The notes below the pieces were generated by a model. That model was given only the letters and a program-made list of their open reading frames with translations. It did no database searches and had not been told where the DNA came from. A DNA stretch of 64,000 nt from Nitrogeniibacter aestuarii. Its GTDB lineage: Bacteria; Pseudomonadota; Gammaproteobacteria; Burkholderiales; Rhodocyclaceae. The position numbers and the translations under genes were made by a program. Below are positions 60,326 to 64,000 of this stretch, in pieces; the stretch's first letter is position 1; every line of letters starts with the position of its first letter. The stretch lies in contig NZ_CP071321.1 of NCBI RefSeq assembly GCF_017309585.1, forward strand, positions 4,298,001-4,362,000. The letters are read 5' to 3'.

Positions 60326-61378
60326 TCACTGTTCGCTTGCGCGGCGCAGGCGCTCGATGCGCTCGGGCGTAGGCGGATGACTGGCCACATAGTCGCTCCA
60401 GTGACCATCCGCCTCGTCCTCGGTCAGATCACCCTCTTCGATGGCCTGACGGGTCAGCGCGTCGAGCATCTCGGCGAGCAACATCGGGGACTGGTGGGTT
60501 TTCTTGAGCAGGTCGGCACCATAGTCGTCCGCCTCGCGCTCGAAGTCACGCGAGTAGGCCGAGTTGAGGAGCACCGAGGCCCCGGCCGTGGCCAGCGCGC
60601 TCGCGTCACCAGTCCACACGGTCACGACAGCGGCCAGAATCGAGGCCTGCACCACGTTGCGCAAACCGTGTCGATGTCGCACGTGACCCAGTTCGTGGGC
60701 CACCACGGCCGCCACATGCTCGGGCGTCTGTGCCAGCTTGACCAGTTCATCGGTCACCACCACCGTGCCACCGGGCAAGGCGAACGCGTTCGCGCCGACC
60801 TGGGGGGCACTGCGAAAGTGCAGGGTGACCGGAATCTGGCGCTCGCGGGCAGCCATCAACGGCGCAATGGCCGCGCGCAAATCTGCCTGCTGCTCATCCG
60901 ACAGCTGCGTGGGCTTTAGAAAATCGATCTTGTCGAGCGACACCATGAACTGCTTGTCGATCATCTCGACGGCGGAGTCGGGCAGTGCCTGGGCAATCCA
61001 CTTGGCCGCCAGCGGCACACCCCAGCGATACCCGGCAAAACCCACCACCGCCAGCACCATCAAGGCAATCAGAACGCGCAGGCCACTGCCCTGCCAGACG
61101 GTGATGGCACGCTCACGGTGACCACAGGCGGCGAGGAACTGGCTCAGCGCCGCGCCCTTGGGCACTTCGCACACCCGGCCGTCCGGCAGATCGAGGCGCC
61201 GTGTGGCGCCGAGCGGCTCATGCCATGACAGCGCATTGACCACATAGCGCTCGCGCGCGTCCGATCCGTCCAGCCAGACCACATCGACTCCTGTCCCGGT
61301 CACCGTCAGCCGGACCGGCGTCGGCCGGCTCGACTGACCGTCGAAAAGGCGCCCCTCGACGCTCGCTTGCCCGGCCAT
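60326..61378 (-). CDS. M48 family metallopeptidase (with membrane segment)
   Basis: 350 residues. N-terminal beta-rich region, a membrane segment near 100-125 (VLIALMVLAVVGFAGYRWG) and an M48 catalytic core with VAAVVAHELGHVRHRHG (HExxH) and FEREADDYGADLL (third ligand Glu). Probably a membrane-associated protease of the BepA/YcaL-like type. The start overlaps the upstream yjgN stop by one base. Confidence 0.9.
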   Translation of the reverse strand: MAGQASVEGRLFDGQSSRPTPVRLTVTGTGVDVVWLDGSDARERYVVNALSWHEPLGATRRLDLPDGRVCEVPKGAALSQFLAACGHRERAITVWQGSGLRVLIALMVLAVVGFAGYRWGVPLAAKWIAQALPDSAVEMIDKQFMVSLDKIDFLKPTQLSDEQQADLRAAIAPLMAARERQIPVTLHFRSAPQVGANAFALPGGTVVVTDELVKLAQTPEHVAAVVAHELGHVRHRHGLRNVVQASILAAVVTVWTGDASALATAGASVLLNSAYSRDFEREADDYGADLLKKTHQSPMLLAEMLDALTRQAIEEGDLTEDEADGHWSDYVASHPPTPERIERLRRASEQ

Positions 61379-62442
61379 CAGAAGCCCAGGTCGATGTCGA
61401 GCAGATCGGCGGCCTCTTCACCGAGCACGCGCGCCTCTTCTTCCTGCTGCGCCACGAACTCATCAATGGAGCCCGCCGGCAGCATGGCAATGTTCTCGAC
61501 CCGGTAACGATGCAGTCGCACCACGGCGAACGGCCGGTACAGACCCAGCGTCAGGGCCGTCAGCAGCCAGTTCGTGAGGACGATGAAGACATACTTTCGC
61601 GCTTTCATGCGCGAAACGAAGCCGTGGTTCGCCAGGTTCATGCGGTTGAACACCAGATTGGTCATGCGCACGCTGATGTAGGGTGCCACGATGGCCGCCC
61701 CCACGTAGATGCCAAGCACGCCAATGAAAATGCTGCCGATGATGGCATCGCGGTTTCCACCCGCGCCCAGCGCGCCGATCACACCAAAGCCAGCAAAGGC
61801 AGAGGCCACGAGAATCAGCACCAGCCCGGCCCCCATCAGCATCTTGTAGATGGGGCCGATCGGCAACTCGACCTCGAAGTCTTCGGTGCCGAAGTGCAGG
61901 GAATTGACCAGATACCTGCGCTGCGCCTTGAGCGCGTAGGGGGTCAGGATGCCCAGCGTGAACGCGGCGGCAATCGGCCAGAGTACCCATGCCTTGGCGG
62001 CATCGCCCACCCCGCCGGTGAAGCGGAAACGGAGACCGCGCCAGCTGGTGTTGTGGGCACGGAAGCGCATGGCCTTGGAAATCATCCACGGCAACAGCGC
62101 CAGAAACAGGAGGGTGACCAGCAGGTTGAGAATCGGGTTGAACTCGGCCGCGATGTTGGCCACGACCAGCACGGCGGCCACCAGCAGGCGGCCCTTGAGG
62201 ATGTTCACCGGGTCCGCGTGATACTCGAAGGGCGACAGATCGAGCACCGTGTTGTTGAGAAAGTAACGCTCTCGGCGCACTTTGGCCCAGGCAGAGTAGA
62301 TGCCCAGGGTGACGATCGACAACACCACATTGACGATCCAGATCTTGAAATATTCACCGCCGGAGCCGGTGAAACTGAGGGGCAGTTCATCCTGAACGGC
62401 CGTGTTCGCGCCCATGACGGGCAGCGTCTGATTGGTATCCAT
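61378..62442 (-). CDS. YjgN family (DUF898) membrane protein
   Basis: 354 residues from ATG 62442; ATG 62454 is also possible, no decisive ribosome site. The family motif GSGGEYFKIWIVNVVLSIVT-LGIYSAWAKVRR near the start and a repeated second copy (YVFIVLTNWLLTALTLGLYR-PFAVVRLHRY) near 310 are clear. About six to eight membrane helices. Function unknown; co-transcribed with the M48 protease by overlap. Confidence 0.92.
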   Translation of the reverse strand: MDTNQTLPVMGANTAVQDELPLSFTGSGGEYFKIWIVNVVLSIVTLGIYSAWAKVRRERYFLNNTVLDLSPFEYHADPVNILKGRLLVAAVLVVANIAAEFNPILNLLVTLLFLALLPWMISKAMRFRAHNTSWRGLRFRFTGGVGDAAKAWVLWPIAAAFTLGILTPYALKAQRRYLVNSLHFGTEDFEVELPIGPIYKMLMGAGLVLILVASAFAGFGVIGALGAGGNRDAIIGSIFIGVLGIYVGAAIVAPYISVRMTNLVFNRMNLANHGFVSRMKARKYVFIVLTNWLLTALTLGLYRPFAVVRLHRYRVENIAMLPAGSIDEFVAQQEEEARVLGEEAADLLDIDLGF

Positions 62443-62586
62443 CGACAAATCCATTGTTTTTATGTGTGCCTGAGCAGGGCTGTTTCCGGCGTGCGTAACG
62501 CAGGTTGCGCGCGCAGCCAAGACCCTATCACAGGGATGCCGATGGAATTCAGCCTTCTGTCACACTTAGGCCGCCGTTGGCGACGC

Positions 62587-63522
62587 TCAAGCCCCTTCGA
62601 GCGCTTCGACCACCTTGTCGGCCACCCGGTAGCCTTGCTGATCGTGAATCTCGACCATGCAGGTGGGGCTGGTCACATTCACCTCGGTGAGGTGTCCGCC
62701 GATCACATCGAGCCCGACGATCAGCAGGCCGCGCGACCACAGGGTGGGCGCCAGCGTCTCGGCGATTTCACGCTCCCGGTCGGTCAGCGGCATGGCCACA
62801 CCCCGGCCACCCGCGGCCAGATTGCCACGCGTCTCGCCCGCCTTGGGGATGCGCGCCAGGCTGTAGGGAATGACCTGACCGCCGATGATGAGCACGCGCT
62901 TGTCGCCGTCAACGATCTGCGGCAGGTACTTCTGCGCCATGATCGTGCGCCCACCCATGTCGGTGAGCATTTCGATGATGGCGTTGCGGTTCGGATCATC
63001 CGCACGCACGCGGAAGATGCCGGTGCCGCCCATGCCGTCCAGCGGCTTGAGGATGGCGTCCCCCATGTCGTCGATGAAGGCGTTCAGGTCGTCGGCGGCA
63101 CGGGCAATGAGAGTGGGTGCAGTGAACTGGGCAAACTCGGTGATGGCGATCTTTTCGGAATGGTCGCGTACCGAGCGCGGGTTGTTCCAGACCTTGACGC
63201 CGGCCGTCACGGCGCGCTCAAGCAACCAGGTGGCCGTAATGTATTCGAAGTCGAACGGCGGGTCCTGGCGCATGAGCACCGCATCGAACGCACCCAACGG
63301 CTCGGTCGTGGTCTCGCCCGGCGCATACCAGGCGTTGTTGTCGTCCGACACGGTGATGGCTTGCGCACGCGCCATCACCTGCCCCTCCCGCCACATCAGG
63401 TCAGGCCTCATGATGGCGTGGATGCTGTGCCCGCGCGCCTGAGCGGCACGCATGATGGCGATGCTCGAATCCTTGTAGGCCTTCAGGCCGGGCAGGGGGT
63501 CAAGAATGAAGGCCAGACGCAT
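62587..63522 (-). CDS. gshB: Glutathione synthetase GshB
   Basis: 311 residues from ATG 63522 (MRLAFILDPLPGLKAYKDSS). The ATP-grasp region KPLDGMGGTGIFRV, the motif GDKRVLIIGGQVIPYSLAR and NVTSPTCMVEI are the family signatures. Condenses gamma-Glu-Cys with glycine. The start overlaps the upstream small membrane protein stop. Confidence 0.95.
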   Translation of the reverse strand: MRLAFILDPLPGLKAYKDSSIAIMRAAQARGHSIHAIMRPDLMWREGQVMARAQAITVSDDNNAWYAPGETTTEPLGAFDAVLMRQDPPFDFEYITATWLLERAVTAGVKVWNNPRSVRDHSEKIAITEFAQFTAPTLIARAADDLNAFIDDMGDAILKPLDGMGGTGIFRVRADDPNRNAIIEMLTDMGGRTIMAQKYLPQIVDGDKRVLIIGGQVIPYSLARIPKAGETRGNLAAGGRGVAMPLTDREREIAETLAPTLWSRGLLIVGLDVIGGHLTEVNVTSPTCMVEIHDQQGYRVADKVVEALEGA

Positions 63523-63776
63523 CAGGAGTTCTCGTGTTGAGCAGGGTCGATCAGGGGCGGGCGCAAGGTGACATAGACCCGGCGCGCCACGTAAAAACCG
63601 ATGGCGGCCACGATGAGCCCCACCGGTAATACCACCACCGCGCTGGCCATGGGCATCATCTGCGCCTCGGTGGTGGATGCAGTCAGCGAAAGCGCCCCGA
63701 TCAGCAGGACGGCGCTGGTGATGGCGCCACCGATCATGGCCATCAGCAGCGCCAGGGGCGCCGGCCAACGGGTCAT
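63522..63776 (-). CDS. Small two-helix membrane protein
   Basis: 84 residues with hydrophobic segments at about 6-31 and 43-65, ending RPPLIDPAQHENS. No family recognised. Its ends overlap gshB (TGATG) and the upstream gene (ATGA), so all three are coupled. Confidence 0.75.
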   Translation of the reverse strand: MTRWPAPLALLMAMIGGAITSAVLLIGALSLTASTTEAQMMPMASAVVVLPVGLIVAAIGFYVARRVYVTLRPPLIDPAQHENS

Positions 63777-64000
63777 GCCGCGACCTGTTCCAGCGAGGTG
63801 CTCGCCGTCTCCTCGATTTCAACGGCGGCAGCCAGCAAGGCCAGTCGGGCGACGACGCCATAGGCGTAGAAGCGGTTGGGCGGCGCATCCGGCCCCTGGG
63901 CTGCATCCGGCAGGGTGCAGCAGGTATCGAAGGCCAGCGGTTTGAAGTGCATGCCCGGGGCGTTGAGGTTCTCATCACGGCCACGCTCGGTGTGGACGCG
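63773..64000 (-). CDS. Unassigned gene upstream of gshB, 5' end cut by window
   Basis: Only the last 75 codons are visible: HTERGRDENLNAPGMHFKPL, then FDTCCTLPDAAQGPDAPPNR and FYAYGVVARLALLAAAVEIE. It is clearly coding and coupled (ATGA overlap) to the small membrane protein and gshB. In related genomes gshA (glutamate-cysteine ligase) precedes gshB in this position, so gshA is the first candidate, but the visible tail does not confirm it. Confidence 0.5.
   Translation of the reverse strand, partial: RVHTERGRDENLNAPGMHFKPLAFDTCCTLPDAAQGPDAPPNRFYAYGVVARLALLAAAVEIEETASTSLEQVAA

Noticed and set aside
56671..63540. Long plus-strand ORFs opposite ptsI, apbE/M48 and yjgN/gshB
   Set aside because: All are shadows of well-supported minus-strand genes; their translations are low complexity.

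Overview
The window is about 64 kb of high-GC chromosomal DNA that looks betaproteobacterial, most likely from the Rhodocyclales (Azoarcus/Thauera/Denitromonas-like). This is inferred from the gene families seen: PEP-CTERM proteins, NtrC/sigma-54-type glnK-amtB, the metX-metW pair behind a SAM-II-like riboswitch, and ptsI-ptsH-EIIA next to gshB. No rRNA, tRNA, CRISPR array or prophage was recognised. Two genes are cut by the window edges (a Tll0287-like protein at the left, an unassigned gene upstream of gshB at the right).

Layout. 1-3.5 kb: Tll0287-like fragment, YjgR/HerA-like ATPase, a small secreted protein, YebC regulator. 3.6-4.7 kb: a gene-free tandem duplication of an inverted repeat pair. 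4.9-8.8 kb: livHMGF branched-chain amino-acid transporter without a binding protein. 8.8-10.3 kb: a Fic protein behind two matching palindromic operators. 10.6-12.9 kb: membrane protein, Ohr peroxidase, a CTERM-sorted protein. 12.9-19.0 kb: a six-gene minus-strand cluster with two paralogous secreted ten-repeat proteins, a one-repeat small protein, a CsgG-like lipoprotein, an ECF sigma factor and its anti-sigma factor. 19.3-25.6 kb: GFA protein, DUF4157/L,D-transpeptidase fusion, MscS channel, CNNM/CorC protein, solitary ParA-like ATPase, GlcG-like protein. 25.7-30.9 kb: pgaA, pgaC and pgaD without pgaB, next to a PEP-CTERM gene. 30.9-39.5 kb: amine oxidase, AlkB, a ferric-reductase/cytochrome-b5-like operon, a choice-of-anchor-I PEP-CTERM protein, a Bcr/CflA exporter, ComM. 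40.1-45.1 kb: a putatively Fur-controlled imelysin/di-haem/imelysin/DUF1513 operon. 45.2-49.2 kb: dusA, ubiK, and a TorF-like porin-glnK-amtB operon with NtrC sites and a sigma-54 promoter. 49.4-52.5 kb: rhodanese remnant, cbpA-cbpM, palindromic repeats, and an AT-rich lipoprotein gene split by a frameshift at a run of nine A. 52.6-64 kb: purU, thrH, metW-metX, ptsI-ptsH-EIIA, apbE, M48 protease, YjgN, gshB.

The most interesting part is the 12.9-19.0 kb cluster. Both repeat proteins carry ten units of a two-strand pattern (G-x-V-x-Q then Q-x-V-x-V-G-S), the small protein carries one such unit, and the lipoprotein resembles the curli/holdfast pore CsgG/HfaB. Both repeat-protein genes have the same promoter-like motif (TGCATCC, 16-base spacer, CGAAGTA) at nearly the same distance from the start codon, and the cluster encodes an ECF sigma/anti-sigma pair. 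I infer a self-regulated curli-like or holdfast-like surface fibre system with two major subunits, a possible nucleator and a dedicated export pore. The rest is mainly housekeeping, with several well-defined regulatory sites (SAM-II riboswitch plus terminator, NtrC/sigma-54 promoter, Fic operators).
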